A stretch of DNA of 64,000 bases from Photobacterium sp. TY1-4 (GCF_025398175.1 NZ_CP099734.1:186001-250000), one strand, 5' to 3'; shown: positions 18,711 to 29,137, counted from the stretch's first letter. Translations and numbers: made by a program. Notes: generated by a model not told the origin, from the letters alone.

Positions 18711-19242
18711 TCCTGACGGTCGCAGCCTCGCTGCGGCCGGTTGTCGTTCCGCTGGCCTACAAACTCAAACTTCCCTCGCGAAAATTAGATTCCTTTCTTT
18801 TTTGTTATTAATTTTCAACGTAAAAAAGCTATACTGCCCAACATGACCCAGTGAGTGTCCGGGAGCGGCGTGATTATCATGGAAGAAAAAGATGCTCGCC
18901 CACGGTTGTCACTCCCCCTCACGCACAGCTGGTGGCTCTGATGACAGGATATATACTTAGGGCATGATGTCGGGTCATGCGCTAACGGCCTGGTTGTTCA
19001 TCCGAATGTCATTGGTTTTGATTTATCTTGGCGGGGCCCGCAAAGTGCGGTGCCACAGTCCGAGGTGATCGTGACATGAATCAACAAATGTTTTTATCAA
19101 AATTGTAATACTCTTACATTAGTAGGAAAGTTACAGTTTACACGGGCATCGGCCGTGTATCGGGCGGATGAGACCGAGCGGGGGAACCTCGGTCACTCGT
19201 GTCGGATTTGATTTTTCAATTCCCAAAGTTCAGAGGGTAACC
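18711..19242. other. Gap between cpxP-like gene and pfkA
   Basis: 532 bases with no supported gene. In E. coli this interval holds fieF, which is absent here. A stem CGCAG-CCTCG-CTGCG at 18721-18735 follows the cpxP-like stop but lacks a T-run. TATACT at 18830-18835 is a possible -10 with a poor -35. The stretch at 19085-19140 is A+T-rich and probably carries the pfkA promoter. Confidence 0.5.
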
Positions 19243-20205
19243 ATGATTAAAAAGATTGGTGTTTTGACCAGTGGTGGTGACGCACCTGGAATGAATGCGG
19301 CGATCCGCGGTGTGGTTCGTGCAGCATTGTCTGAAGGCCTGGAAGTGTATGGGGTGTATGACGGCTATCAGGGCCTGCACCAAAACCGCATTGAGAAGCT
19401 GAGCCGCTCGAGCGTGTCGGATGTGATCAACAAGGGCGGGACCTTCCTGGGTTCGGCGCGTTTTCCGGAGTTCAAAGACGAGAAAGTGCGCGCTCAGGCG
19501 ATTGAAAACCTGAAAATCCACGGGATTGATGCGCTGGTGGTGATCGGGGGTGATGGCTCTTACATGGGGGCCAAAAAGCTGACCGAAATGGGTTACCCAT
19601 GTATCGGTCTGCCGGGCACGATTGATAACGACGTGGCGGGCACTGACTATACCATTGGTTTCCTGACGGCGCTGAACACCGTGATTGATGCGATTGACCG
19701 TCTGCGGGATACCTCGTCTTCTCACCAGCGGATTTCGATTGTTGAGGTGATGGGTCGCCACTGTGGCGATCTGACCCTGATGTCAGCGATTGCCGGCGGC
19801 TGTGAGTACATCATCACCCCGGAAACCGGCCTGAACAAAGAGCAGCTGCTGGCCAAGATCAAAGAAGGGATCTACAAAGGCAAGAAGCACGCGATTATTG
19901 CCCTGACCGAGCTGATGACCGATGCCACTGAGCTGGCCAAGTACATTGAAGATGAAACCGGCCGTGAAACCCGCGCGACTGTGCTGGGCCATATCCAGCG
20001 TGGTGGCCAGCCGACCGCGTTTGACCGCATTCTGGCTTCCCGCATGGGCGCCTATGCGGTTGAGTTGCTGGTGAAAGGCGAAGGCGGCCGTTGTGTGGGG
20101 ATCCAGAATGAGCAGATGGTTCACCATGACATCATTGATGCGATTGAGAACATGAAGCGTCCGGTTCGTACCGATCTGTACGATCTGGCCAACAAACTGT
20201 TCTAA
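19243..20205 (+). CDS. pfkA: ATP-dependent 6-phosphofructokinase (PfkA)
   Basis: Phosphorylates fructose-6-phosphate to the 1,6-bisphosphate, the committed step of glycolysis; allosteric tetramer. 320 residues, the E. coli length. [16 protein letters not shown] at the N-terminus binds [12 protein letters not shown] near 102, [16 protein letters not shown] near 124-139 with the catalytic Asp, MGRHCGDLT near 169, and [11 protein letters not shown] near 245. Start at ATG 19243 behind AGAGGG. Followed by a bidirectional terminator. Confidence 0.98.
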   Translation: MIKKIGVLTSGGDAPGMNAAIRGVVRAALSEGLEVYGVYDGYQGLHQNRIEKLSRSSVSDVINKGGTFLGSARFPEFKDEKVRAQAIENLKIHGIDALVVIGGDGSYMGAKKLTEMGYPCIGLPGTIDNDVAGTDYTIGFLTALNTVIDAIDRLRDTSSSHQRISIVEVMGRHCGDLTLMSAIAGGCEYIITPETGLNKEQLLAKIKEGIYKGKKHAIIALTELMTDATELAKYIEDETGRETRATVLGHIQRGGQPTAFDRILASRMGAYAVELLVKGEGGRCVGIQNEQMVHHDIIDAIENMKRPVRTDLYDLANKLF

Positions 20206-20249
20206 ATCCGCAATGCTCTGCGCCAGGTGAACAGCTTGGTCGCATCTCG

Positions 20250-20277
20250 AAAAAACCGGCGCTATCGCCGGTTTTTT
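20250..20277. terminator. Intrinsic terminator after pfkA
   Basis: AAAAAA CCGGCG-CTAT-CGCCGG TTTTTT, symmetrical, directly after pfkA. Confidence 0.93.
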
Positions 20278-20303
20278 GATGGCCTCGCGTTGCTCTTTGG
20301 CAT

Positions 20304-20330
20304 AAAAAAAACCGCCCGGAGGCGGTTTTT
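20304..20330. terminator. Intrinsic terminator of tpiA
   Basis: AAAAAAA ACCGCC-CGGA-GGCGGT TTTT. The A-run on the plus strand gives the T-run after tpiA on the minus strand; it lies 31 bases past the tpiA stop and can act both ways. Confidence 0.92.
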
Positions 20331-20360
20331 CTGTTGTTCTGAAAGCTTTCAGCCAGTTGC

Positions 20361-21131
20361 TTATTTCTTCGCTTCTGCGGCAGCTTTGGCAATGGCAGCA
20401 AAGCTGACAGCGTCCAGGGCTGCGCCGCCAACCAGGGCACCGTCGATGTCCGGCTGGGCAAAGTAAGCCGCTGCGTTTTCTGGTTTCACAGAGCCGCCAT
20501 ACTGGATAATGACTTGCTTGGCCACTGCTTCGCTCTTCTCTGCGATGTGAGCACGGATCGCGGCGTGGATACGCTGCGCGTCATCCGCTGTTGCTGCTTT
20601 GCCGGTTCCGATGGCCCAGATTGGTTCATAAGCAATGATGGCACCGTTCAGCGCTTCCACGCCCTGGGTGTTGATCACCGCGTCGATTTGACGGGCACAC
20701 ACCGCCACTGTTTCACCGGCTTCGTTCTGAGCTTCAGACTCACCGATACACAGCACTGGTGTCAGGCCGTGCTCTTTCAGGAACGCGAATTTCTTGGCCA
20801 CGAACTCGTCAGACTCGTTGTGGTATTCACGGCGCTCAGAGTGACCGATGATGATGTGGCTGGCGCCGAAGTCTTTCAGCATCTCAGGCGAAATGTCACC
20901 GGTGAAAGCACCGCTGGCATTGATGTCCACGTTCTGGGCACCCAGAATGATTTTGTTGTTTGCCTTGCCGATCAGCTGGTCGGCCAGATCCAGGTACATC
21001 GCTGGTGGAGCAACCGCTACGTCAACACCTTCAACACCGTTGAGTTCAGCATCAAGGCCCTTCAGCAGGTTAGATACCATTTCCTTGCTACCGTTTAGCT
21101 TCCAGTTACCCATAACCACAGGATGGCGCAT
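20361..21131 (-). CDS. tpiA: Triose-phosphate isomerase (TpiA)
   Basis: Interconverts dihydroxyacetone phosphate and glyceraldehyde-3-phosphate. 256 residues. Substrate Lys in MGNWKLNG near residue 12, electrophilic His in IIGHSERR near 96, catalytic Glu in [11 protein letters not shown] near 168, and the phosphate-binding [15 protein letters not shown] at 21131 gives [14 protein letters not shown], matching the E. coli protein. Convergent with pfkA. Confidence 0.98.
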   Translation of the reverse strand: MRHPVVMGNWKLNGSKEMVSNLLKGLDAELNGVEGVDVAVAPPAMYLDLADQLIGKANNKIILGAQNVDINASGAFTGDISPEMLKDFGASHIIIGHSERREYHNESDEFVAKKFAFLKEHGLTPVLCIGESEAQNEAGETVAVCARQIDAVINTQGVEALNGAIIAYEPIWAIGTGKAATADDAQRIHAAIRAHIAEKSEAVAKQVIIQYGGSVKPENAAAYFAQPDIDGALVGGAALDAVSFAAIAKAAAEAKK

Positions 21132-21494
21132 AGCTTTTCTCCAAATCAATTTGACGTAAAAAAGAATACCAAAAAGCGTAGCTCTCTGAGCGCTGCCAGA
21201 CAACTAGGCTGTTGGGTATCCGCGCGAGTGAAAAAATATAACAGTTTTCAGTGCTATTTTTTCTGTCCGAAATCATTTCTGTGCCCGGTTGTACCTTTTT
21301 CGCCGCGAAAAGTGAACTCCTGGTAGGCAATATTTTAAAAAAAATGTGGTTTGGGGTTGCGCGATCGCAACATCAGAGCGTGATCGGCGGTAGAAAAATC
21401 TGCCGTGGTTTTGGCGTTCGGCCGGGGATCAGGTAACGTGAAGGCAGGCAGACAGGGTGTCTGACGTAACCTTGCAAAATTCATGGAGGAAAAT
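21132..21494. other. Divergent promoter region tpiA / tautomerase-fold gene
   Basis: 363 bases, A+T-rich around 21220-21350, with no supported gene. It should contain the tpiA promoter (minus) and that of the tautomerase-fold gene (plus). I cannot assign exact -35/-10 elements. Confidence 0.4.
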
Positions 21495-21842
21495 GTGCCC
21501 AATCTATTGATGGAATACGCGGAGCCGGTAGCCGAGCGGGTGAATGTGCCCGGCTTACTGGAAGACTTGCACCAGTGCCTGCTGGCCTGCGGCCTGTTCG
21601 ATGCCTCGGCCGTCAAATCCCGCAGTTACCCGTGTCGCGCCTGGCTGGTCGGCCGGGAGGGCGATCTTAACACCTTTATTCATGTCGAGCTGAGCCTGCT
21701 GTCCGGCCGAGAGCCTGCGCAAAAACGTGAGCTGTCGCGTGGGCTGCTGTCGGTGCTGGAGCAGCACGGTGCCGGGATCAACAGCCTGACGGTTGAGATC
21801 CGCGAGATGGACCGCGACAGTTATATGCGGATCCACAACTAG
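21495..21842 (+). CDS. 5-carboxymethyl-2-hydroxymuconate isomerase family protein (tautomerase fold)
   Basis: 115 residues from the GTG at 21495. This start is preferred because GGAGG (21485-21489) lies five bases upstream and because it places Pro at position 2 (M-P-N-L-L-M-E-Y), which after Met removal becomes the catalytic Pro1 of the tautomerase superfamily. The ATG at 21483 would swallow the ribosome site and bury the proline. The rest (FIHVELSLLSGREPAQKRELSRGLLSVL) fits the HpaF/CHMI family. No other 4-hydroxyphenylacetate genes are nearby, so the true substrate may differ. Confidence 0.8.
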   Translation: MPNLLMEYAEPVAERVNVPGLLEDLHQCLLACGLFDASAVKSRSYPCRAWLVGREGDLNTFIHVELSLLSGREPAQKRELSRGLLSVLEQHGAGINSLTVEIREMDRDSYMRIHN

Positions 21843-21916
21843 AGCATGTGGATCAGCAACTCGTGCGATGAGGTTCAGTCACTCGCGTGATGCGGAGCAG
21901 CCACAAGAGCGGACGA

Positions 21917-22252
21917 CTAGGTGCCGGTTGGCGGCGTCTTTTGCTCGGGACGGCGGAACGGCATCACCGCCGCTTCATGCTCGGTCAGGGTGTCCGGGGC
22001 ATTGAGCGCCTGGGCAAAGCGTTTGAGCTGCTGTTGCAGCTCTGCCATTAACATCACATTGGTATGATTGGGGTTTTTCCCTTGAGCGATGACCTGGTTG
22101 ATGTGGCTCATCTGGGCGCGCAGGCGCGGCTGCATGGCCGGGCTGGCGTGCTGGATGATCTCTTCGCTCATCGTCAGTCGCAACGTTTCCAGGGCCTGCG
22201 GATCGTGTTCGGCCATGGCTTTGAGTTCATCAAATGACGGTAAGTCTTGCAT
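21917..22252 (-). CDS. DUF3135-like small protein
   Basis: 111 residues, cytosolic, mostly helical and rich in Gln and Met, with no signal or membrane segment. The opening MQDLPSFDELKAMAEHDP and the central RLRAQMSHINQVI resemble the DUF3135 family found in vibrios and relatives, whose function is unknown. It stands alone between the tautomerase-fold gene (convergent) and fpr (same strand, 184 bases away). The family assignment is from memory of its pattern. Confidence 0.65.
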   Translation of the reverse strand: MQDLPSFDELKAMAEHDPQALETLRLTMSEEIIQHASPAMQPRLRAQMSHINQVIAQGKNPNHTNVMLMAELQQQLKRFAQALNAPDTLTEHEAAVMPFRRPEQKTPPTGT

Positions 22253-22436
22253 AACAGCTCCCCTGTCGCGCGCCTCGCGCTGCTATTTCCCTTGCTGAAG
22301 ACCGTGCCGGACAAGGGAGATGGTTGATGTGTTATGCCTTAAAGTTAGCCAGCCGGGGGGAGGACGACTGGCTCATTCCTGAGATAATGCAAGAGATTGC
22401 AATGAGACCGGATGGACTCCGGTCCCGGGGGATGGG

Positions 22437-23180
22437 TTACCAGTAGCGCTCCATGGTGATCTGGCCAGGGTTGCGGCGCAAGTTTTTGCGAAAGCCCATC
22501 GTTTCGAGGATGTTGCGGGTATCCCGGACCATTTCCGGGTTGCCGCACAGCATGATCTGGCTGTGTTCCGGGGTTAAGGACAGGCCGATATGGCGCTCGA
22601 GCATTCCGTCGGCAATGGCCTGCGGGATCCGTCCGGTCAGGGACAGCGGCGCGGGCTCGCGGCTGACGAACGGCTGCACAATCAGTTGCTCGGGGTGCTG
22701 CTCTTTCAGCGCATTGATCTCTCCCTGATAGGAGAGGTCTGCGGCGTAGCGCACGGCATGGACCAGGATGACTTTGCGAAAGCGTTGCCAGACCTGCGCC
22801 TCCCGCAGGATCGACAGGTACGGGCCAATCGCAGTCCCGGTGGCCAGGAGCCAGAGGTGGTCTCCGGGCGGGACTTCGTCCAAGGTGAAGTAGCCGCTGG
22901 CACGGGCGGAAATATAGACGGTGTCGCCTTGCTCCAGGGCGTGGAGACGTGGGGACAGCTCGCCGTCGGCGACCCGGGTGGCGTACACTTCCAGGTGCGG
23001 GTCGCTGGGCGGATTCACAAAAGAGTAGGCCCGCTGGATCAGTTTACCGTCGATCTCAAGCCCCAGTTTGGTAAATTGTCCGGCTTTAAAGGGTTCAATA
23101 TTGGCCTGTAATTTCAGGCTGAATAAATCACTGTTCCAGTGGCGGTTGGTGATGACTTCTGCGGGGATCCAGTCGGCCAT
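22437..23180 (-). CDS. fpr: Ferredoxin/flavodoxin-NADP+ reductase (Fpr)
   Basis: FAD enzyme that passes electrons between NADPH and flavodoxin or ferredoxin, feeding radical-SAM and redox-stress pathways. 247 residues. FAD-binding RAYSFVNPP near 50-58, NADP-binding LLATGTAIGPYLSIL near 110-124 and MLCGNPEMVRDT near 210-221, ending in an aromatic YW that stacks on FAD as in bacterial Fpr. It begins 14 bases after the regulator gene upstream, so the two form an operon. Confidence 0.95.
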   Translation of the reverse strand: MADWIPAEVITNRHWNSDLFSLKLQANIEPFKAGQFTKLGLEIDGKLIQRAYSFVNPPSDPHLEVYATRVADGELSPRLHALEQGDTVYISARASGYFTLDEVPPGDHLWLLATGTAIGPYLSILREAQVWQRFRKVILVHAVRYAADLSYQGEINALKEQHPEQLIVQPFVSREPAPLSLTGRIPQAIADGMLERHIGLSLTPEHSQIMLCGNPEMVRDTRNILETMGFRKNLRRNPGQITMERYW

Positions 23181-23194
23181 AATTCTCTCCTAAT

Positions 23195-23812
23195 TTACAT
23201 TTTTTGTATTCGATAAGCGCAGCGCCTCTCTCCGGCAATAATGTGTTCGTTTCGTTCTATCTGATACGCTGCTCCCAGCAGGCGCTGGAAGACGGCGAGT
23301 TCCGATTTGCATAATGAAGGGCAGCGTTTGGCGGCATGGCAGATCGGGCAGTGGTTCTCCACCAGAACGAACGTCTCGCCGTCCTGATGCAGCTCTGCCA
23401 TATAGCCTTCCTGTTCCCTCAGTGTAGTCAGTATTTCCAGTTTTTCTTTTAAATCGGTGCTGGCCGCCATGGCATGCTGATAGTGTTCAAAGGTTTGATT
23501 CTCCCGCCGTTCGACCACCTGGCTCAGCCCGTCGGCACCGAAAATCTCCTCGACAGAATCAAGCATTTGAATAATCAGTTCACCGTGGCGATCGGAAAAA
23601 CGCCGGTGTCCTTTGCCCGTCAGGTTCCAGTGGCGGGTCGGACGGCCGACTTTGGCCTTGATGTCCTGGAAATCGACCAGACCTTCTTCTTCCAGTCCTT
23701 GCAGGTGCTGACGGACGCCCATGGTCGTGAGGCTGAGCTCATCCGCCAGTATCTTGGCGGTGACCGGGCCGTCGCGTTTCATCCGGTTGAGAATTTTATC
23801 AATGGTTTTCAT
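23195..23812 (-). CDS. Cysteine-rich winged-helix regulator (SufR/COG2345-like)
   Basis: 205 residues from ATG 23812. Winged helix at the N-terminus: VTAKILADELSLTTMGVRQHLQGLEEEGLVDF, then the wing AKVGRPTRHWNLT. The C-terminal half carries a cysteine cluster (HCPICHAAKRCPSLC) followed by AAYQIERNEHIIAGERRCAYRI, the arrangement of SufR-type regulators, in which cysteines ligate an iron-sulfur cluster. It sits directly upstream of fpr on the same strand, so a redox or iron-sulfur sensor controlling fpr is a reasonable inference; E. coli fpr uses SoxRS instead and has no such neighbour. Confidence 0.82.
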   Translation of the reverse strand: MKTIDKILNRMKRDGPVTAKILADELSLTTMGVRQHLQGLEEEGLVDFQDIKAKVGRPTRHWNLTGKGHRRFSDRHGELIIQMLDSVEEIFGADGLSQVVERRENQTFEHYQHAMAASTDLKEKLEILTTLREQEGYMAELHQDGETFVLVENHCPICHAAKRCPSLCKSELAVFQRLLGAAYQIERNEHIIAGERRCAYRIQKM

Positions 23813-23937
23813 AGCAGCTTTATTTTCCTGTGTCGGTTTATTATGTAGCCAGCCAAGTAAATAAAGCAACAGCTTTACAAAGCTAAGTATAGCGGCAGAA
23901 CCGACAAGGTGGGGAAAGAATGGAGTACGGGGGGGGT

Positions 23938-23963
23938 GGCCAGGCCCCGGGTGGGACCTGGCC
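23938..23963 (-). terminator. Hairpin after glpX (weak terminator candidate)
   Basis: GGCCAGG / CCTGGCC arms around a 12-base loop, 9 bases beyond the glpX stop. A run of Cs rather than Ts follows on the minus strand, so this is not a classical intrinsic terminator. Confidence 0.4.
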
Positions 23964-23971
23964 TGAAGACG

Positions 23972-24979
23972 TTACAGGATGTGGCCTTTGATGGCGTCGT
24001 CCTTGCGATCTAAGTAGTGGGTCGATTTGATGCGGCGGATGGTGCGGCACTTGCCGCGGATCAGCAGGGTTTCAGTGGTGGCGATATTGCCCTGGCGGTT
24101 GATCCCGTCGAGTAGATCGCCCTTGGTGATCCCGGTGCCGGCAAAAATCACGTTGTCGCTCTGGGCCATGTCTTCCATGCGCAGCACGGTGTTGGCTTCA
24201 ATGCCCATCTCGCGGCAACGGATGATTTCCGTCTCGCCCAGGCGGCGGTTCTCTGCGTTATCCCCCTTGACCTGGTGGCGCGGCAGCAGGCGGCCCTGCA
24301 TGTCGCCGCCCAGGGCGCGGATTGCCGCGGCTGAGACCACGCCTTCCGGCGCGCCGCCGATGCAGTACATCACATCGACTTCGCTGTCCGGCATGCAGGT
24401 CAGGATCGAAGCCGCCACATCCCCATCGGGGAAGGCAAACACGCGCACGCCCATGGCCTGCATTTCGGCAATCACGGCATCGTGACGCGGTTTAGCCAGG
24501 GTGGTCACGGTCAGAGCGTTGAGAGGCTTGCCAAGGGCGGCGGCAATTTTTTCCAGATTCACCGCCAGCGGCTGGTGGAGATCAATCACCCCTTTGGCGG
24601 CAGGGCCGACCACCAGTTTTTCCATGTACATATCCGGCGCTTTGAGGAACGAGCCTTTCTCACCGGCGGCCAGCACGGCCAGGGCATTATTCTGGCCCAT
24701 GGCGGTCATGCGGGTGCCTTCAATGGGGTCAACGGCAATATCAACCGCATCACCGCCGATGCCGACCTGCTCGCCAATATAGAGCATTGGGGCTTCGTCG
24801 ATTTCACCTTCACCGATCACAATTTCACCGGCAATCTCGGTCTGGTTCAGCAGGGTGCGCATCACCTCCACGGCAGCGCCGTCGGCGGCATTTTTATCGC
24901 CGCGGCCAAGCCATTTGTAGCCGGCCAGAGCGGCGCCTTCGGTTACACGGGAAAATGCCATTGCTAAATCGCGTTTCAT
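23972..24979 (-). CDS. glpX: Class II fructose-1,6-bisphosphatase (GlpX)
   Basis: Hydrolyses fructose-1,6-bisphosphate in gluconeogenesis; Mn-dependent. 335 residues, as in E. coli. Metal site motifs IGEGEIDEAPM near 57-67 and DIAVDPIEGTRMTAMG near 81-96; also FPDGDVAASILTC and GGAPEGVVSAAA. ATG at 24979 matches MKRDLAMAF of the family. In E. coli glpX is last in glpFKX; here an IS4 element and remnants of a terminator separate it from glpK. Confidence 0.97.
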   Translation of the reverse strand: MKRDLAMAFSRVTEGAALAGYKWLGRGDKNAADGAAVEVMRTLLNQTEIAGEIVIGEGEIDEAPMLYIGEQVGIGGDAVDIAVDPIEGTRMTAMGQNNALAVLAAGEKGSFLKAPDMYMEKLVVGPAAKGVIDLHQPLAVNLEKIAAALGKPLNALTVTTLAKPRHDAVIAEMQAMGVRVFAFPDGDVAASILTCMPDSEVDVMYCIGGAPEGVVSAAAIRALGGDMQGRLLPRHQVKGDNAENRRLGETEIIRCREMGIEANTVLRMEDMAQSDNVIFAGTGITKGDLLDGINRQGNIATTETLLIRGKCRTIRRIKSTHYLDRKDDAIKGHIL

Positions 24980-25114
24980 GGGGACTCCGAATCTAGAAAA
25001 CTGGGGCTGAAAATCTGGGCGCGATTTTAACACAGCGAAAAGGAAACGTTTGCGTTATTTCCGGATGCGTGTCCGCGCGAAGGGGGATCAGGGTTGCATG
25101 ACGATAAAAAAGGC

Positions 25115-25125
25115 CTGCGGAGCAG
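25115..25125. repeat. Left target-site duplication of the IS4 element
   Basis: CTGCGGAGCAG, identical to the 11 bases at 26536-26546. The duplicated bases are the top of a former terminator hairpin. Confidence 0.93.
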
Positions 25126-25134
25126 TAATGCCGT

Positions 25135-26445
25135 TCACTTAAGGTGAGCGGCATTTTTCTTTTGGGCGTATCTTTTGGGGCGAGGCTTGACTGTTCTGGG
25201 GAAGGTTCTTTCTCTTCGTCCCTCTAATATCAAACTTTCAGCCATGCTGTGGAAGCTCTTGAGCTGGCGTGGGATAGCTCCCGGTGTTGAGTACGGTAAT
25301 CCAACCAGTAAGCGCATTATGTGTGCGAGCGTTCCATTGAAACTCAGTTGGTAAGGCAAGTAGTTCCCTTTTAGGGTGAAGCAGAGCTCCACCATCTGAT
25401 AACGGATCAGGTTGTAAGTCAGTAAAATCCCCCACAGCTCTTGCTTCACCAGTTCGGGGAGACGGCTTCGAAGGGTCAGACGGTTGCCCAACATATACTG
25501 CTTTTGCTCTCGGTAACCCATTTCTATTTCCCAGCGATGTCCATAGAGACTGCTGATATCTGCGGCAGGGTAGCGCATAGCATCTACCATTGAAGTCAGC
25601 ACCTCGTATGTCTTCCCTTTGACTTTACGCGTGACTAAGCGAGCGGTGATTTTATCCGGTAGATTGGGCCAAAGTTTACGGGCTCTCGGGTTACTTCTCA
25701 GTGATACCAGTTTGTCGTTTCGGCCTAAAGATTGTACGATCTCATATTGCGTATTTTTCTTTAATGGGAGCAACCAGTGGCGTTCAGTACCCGCCTGATG
25801 CCACTGATGCAGCAAGCCCAGAGAGTAAAAACCTTTATCGAACATGGTGAGGCTATGATCTGGGGTCGTCTCAATGAGTTTCTCTGCCAACACCATCTCA
25901 TTGACAGCATAGTCATCGAAAGCACTGCCTGTAATTAAATGGCTGCTTAACTCCATTTGGCAGACCATGCGGACTTGAGGGTATTGGGTGTCTTTTTGCC
26001 GGGAGAATACTTCGTTATTTTGTGGACTGTCCGGCGTCCGCCAGACCACGCCATCAACGCCCAACAGTGTGAGGCCGTTCCAGTGAGGCAAGTTGGCGCC
26101 TTCCATCCACGCGGCAGTCATACGTTCGAAGACCGCTCTCATGGCAGGCTCCCCGAGAGTCTTTCGACGTTGGGTCAATGCACTTGGAGCAACAAAAGCC
26201 TTCCCGGTTCTATCAACAATATCTAGCTGATTTACAAGATCTTTCACTGACTTGTCATTGTAAATGGCCATGCCAACCAATAGCCAGACCATGGATTCCA
26301 GCGTCAACTTTCGCTTGCGCATCGTGACGGTATCCGTGAGGGAATAGGCTTCATCAATCAGTTCGAGAGGAAGCAAGTCAGCCAGTGTTTCTACTTGGTT
26401 AGGCTTCCAGTTATTAATGATATCGAGGGCTTGTGAGACGTCCAT
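25135..26445 (-). CDS. IS4-family transposase
   Basis: 436 residues, close to the 442 of IS4. N-terminal IS4-type DNA-binding region (~1-115), then a DDE catalytic domain: Asp131 in LLGVDG, Asp203 in TMFDKGFYS, and Glu308 within the family signature Y-x2-R-x3-E-x6-K (Tyr301, Arg304, Glu308, Lys315). No frameshift or internal stop, so it may be active. The ATG has no clear Shine-Dalgarno and lies straight after a stem-loop with a T-run, which should block transcription or translation entering from glpK. Confidence 0.96.
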   Translation of the reverse strand: MDVSQALDIINNWKPNQVETLADLLPLELIDEAYSLTDTVTMRKRKLTLESMVWLLVGMAIYNDKSVKDLVNQLDIVDRTGKAFVAPSALTQRRKTLGEPAMRAVFERMTAAWMEGANLPHWNGLTLLGVDGVVWRTPDSPQNNEVFSRQKDTQYPQVRMVCQMELSSHLITGSAFDDYAVNEMVLAEKLIETTPDHSLTMFDKGFYSLGLLHQWHQAGTERHWLLPLKKNTQYEIVQSLGRNDKLVSLRSNPRARKLWPNLPDKITARLVTRKVKGKTYEVLTSMVDAMRYPAADISSLYGHRWEIEMGYREQKQYMLGNRLTLRSRLPELVKQELWGILLTYNLIRYQMVELCFTLKGNYLPYQLSFNGTLAHIMRLLVGLPYSTPGAIPRQLKSFHSMAESLILEGRRERTFPRTVKPRPKRYAQKKNAAHLK

Positions 26446-26446
26446 A

Positions 26447-26480
26447 AAAAATCCGAGTGCACTGAATACACTCGGATTTT
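26447..26480 (-). terminator. Stem-loop with T-run just upstream of transposase start
   Basis: On the minus strand AAAATCCGAGTG / CACTCGGATTTT (12-bp arms, 9-base loop) runs into TTTTTT and then the transposase ATG at 26445. It looks like an intrinsic terminator that insulates the transposase from external transcription and hides the region where a ribosome site would be. Confidence 0.75.
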
Positions 26481-26535
26481 GACAGCTCCAGAGGATCGTT
26501 CAACCGATCATTTTTGGCTTAACTGATCGGCATTA

Positions 26536-26546
26536 CTGCGGAGCAG
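26536..26546. repeat. Right target-site duplication of the IS4 element
   Basis: CTGCGGAGCAG, second copy of the 11-bp direct repeat flanking the insertion sequence; followed by GCCTTT, the distal half of the old hairpin arm. Confidence 0.93.
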
Positions 26547-26580
26547 GCCTTTGAAAGTGACATCGTACGGGGAAACGGGA

Positions 26581-28116
<1,536 letters not shown>

Positions 28117-28141
28117 TCATTATAGGGTAGCCGAGGCCGGC

Positions 28142-28987
28142 TTAGGCTTGTGCGGTTTCAGGTGCTTCCGCGCCTTGTTCTGCTTCAGGTTGTGCGTTGC
28201 CCGGCAGGTAGGCACCGATGGCTTTCGGATAGAGCCAGCCGCCGAAGGCTGCACCGAAAATAGGCGCCAGCATCGGGACAATCAGGTAAGGAATATCTTT
28301 GCCGCCGGTGAGTGCGATATCACCCCAGCCGGCCAGGTAAGCGAAGAACTTCGGACCTAAGTCACGGGCCGGGTTCATGGCAAAGCCGGTGAGCGGGCCC
28401 AGGGAGCCACCGATCACGGCGATCAGGATCCCGATCAGTACCGGGCCCATGGCACCGCGCGGCGCGCCGTTTTTCTCATCGCCGATTGCCAGGATGGCAA
28501 ACATCAGCACCGCGGTGATCACAAACTCGACCGCAAATGCGCCGCCGAAGGACAGGGCCGGGTTCGGGTAGGTTGAGAAAATGCCGGCGGTGGCCAGGCT
28601 GGCTTCGCTGCCGCGAATGATCTGGTGGCTGGCTTCAAAGTCGGTAAACAGGTTGCCGTACAGGGTGTAGACTAGGGCCGCCGAGCAGAAAGCGCCGAGC
28701 ATTTGCGCAGCGATGTATGGGCCGACTTTACGTTTGTCGAAGCCGTGGAATAGGGCGAGGGCGATGGTGACCGCCGGGTTAATGTGGGCCCCGGAGACAC
28801 CGGCGGTGCAATAGATGGCGATGGTGACGCCAAAGCCCCAAACGATGCTAATTTCCCACTGGCCGAATTCCGCCCCGGCCAGAACCAGTGCGGCGACACA
28901 GCCGACGCCGAAGAAAATTAACAAGCCGGTCCCGATAAACTCGGCGAGACACTCGCCAAGCAGTGTGTGTTGCTTTTGGGTTGTCAT
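28142..28987 (-). CDS. glpF: Glycerol uptake facilitator (GlpF)
   Basis: Aquaglyceroporin of the inner membrane that lets glycerol in by facilitated diffusion. 281 residues, six membrane helices and two half-helices with the signature NPA boxes: SGAHINPAVTIA near 65-76 and GFAMNPARDLGPK near 201-213, the latter with the selectivity-filter Arg. The acidic C-terminal tail (QPEAEQGAEAPETAQA) has no motif. First gene of glpFK. Confidence 0.97.
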   Translation of the reverse strand: MTTQKQHTLLGECLAEFIGTGLLIFFGVGCVAALVLAGAEFGQWEISIVWGFGVTIAIYCTAGVSGAHINPAVTIALALFHGFDKRKVGPYIAAQMLGAFCSAALVYTLYGNLFTDFEASHQIIRGSEASLATAGIFSTYPNPALSFGGAFAVEFVITAVLMFAILAIGDEKNGAPRGAMGPVLIGILIAVIGGSLGPLTGFAMNPARDLGPKFFAYLAGWGDIALTGGKDIPYLIVPMLAPIFGAAFGGWLYPKAIGAYLPGNAQPEAEQGAEAPETAQA

Positions 28988-29117
28988 GGTTGCTCAGTCC
29001 TTTTGTCAGAGTGGTTGGTTCATTGTTTTTCTTATTCGCTCTTAATGTACTCAAATTAAACGTGATGAAAATGTTAAGAAATAAAAACTGTGCGTTCGAG
29101 CATGAAATAAGATTGAT

Positions 29118-29137
29118 TTTGTTCGCTAACGCAAACG
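29118..29137. promoter_or_regulatory. Candidate GlpR operator of glpFK
   Basis: TTTGTTCGCTAACGCAAACG matches the GlpR consensus WATKYTCGWW-WWCGAWMATW at 15 of 20 positions by my count, 131 bases upstream of glpF. A second, weaker half-type site TTCGAGCATG lies at 29095-29104. GlpR repression released by glycerol-3-phosphate would fit the operon. Confidence 0.5.

Larger units (their letters stand above)
25126..26535 (-). mobile_element. IS4-family insertion sequence, complete
   Basis: 1410 bases with terminal inverted repeats TAATGCCGTTCACTTAAG (left) and TAATGCCGATCAGTTAAG (right, read inward), differing at two of 18 positions and matching the ends I recall for E. coli IS4. Flanked by an 11-bp duplication CTGCGGAGCAG, within the 11-13 bp range known for IS4. 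One intact transposase gene fills the element. Joining the flanks restores AAAAAAGGCCTGCGGAGCAGGCC, a terminator hairpin, so the insertion point is the loop and upper stem of the presumed glpFK terminator. Confidence 0.95.

Noticed and set aside
22406-22424. GACCGGA/TCCGGTC stem after fpr as a terminator
   Set aside because: Short stem and no T-run on the minus strand.
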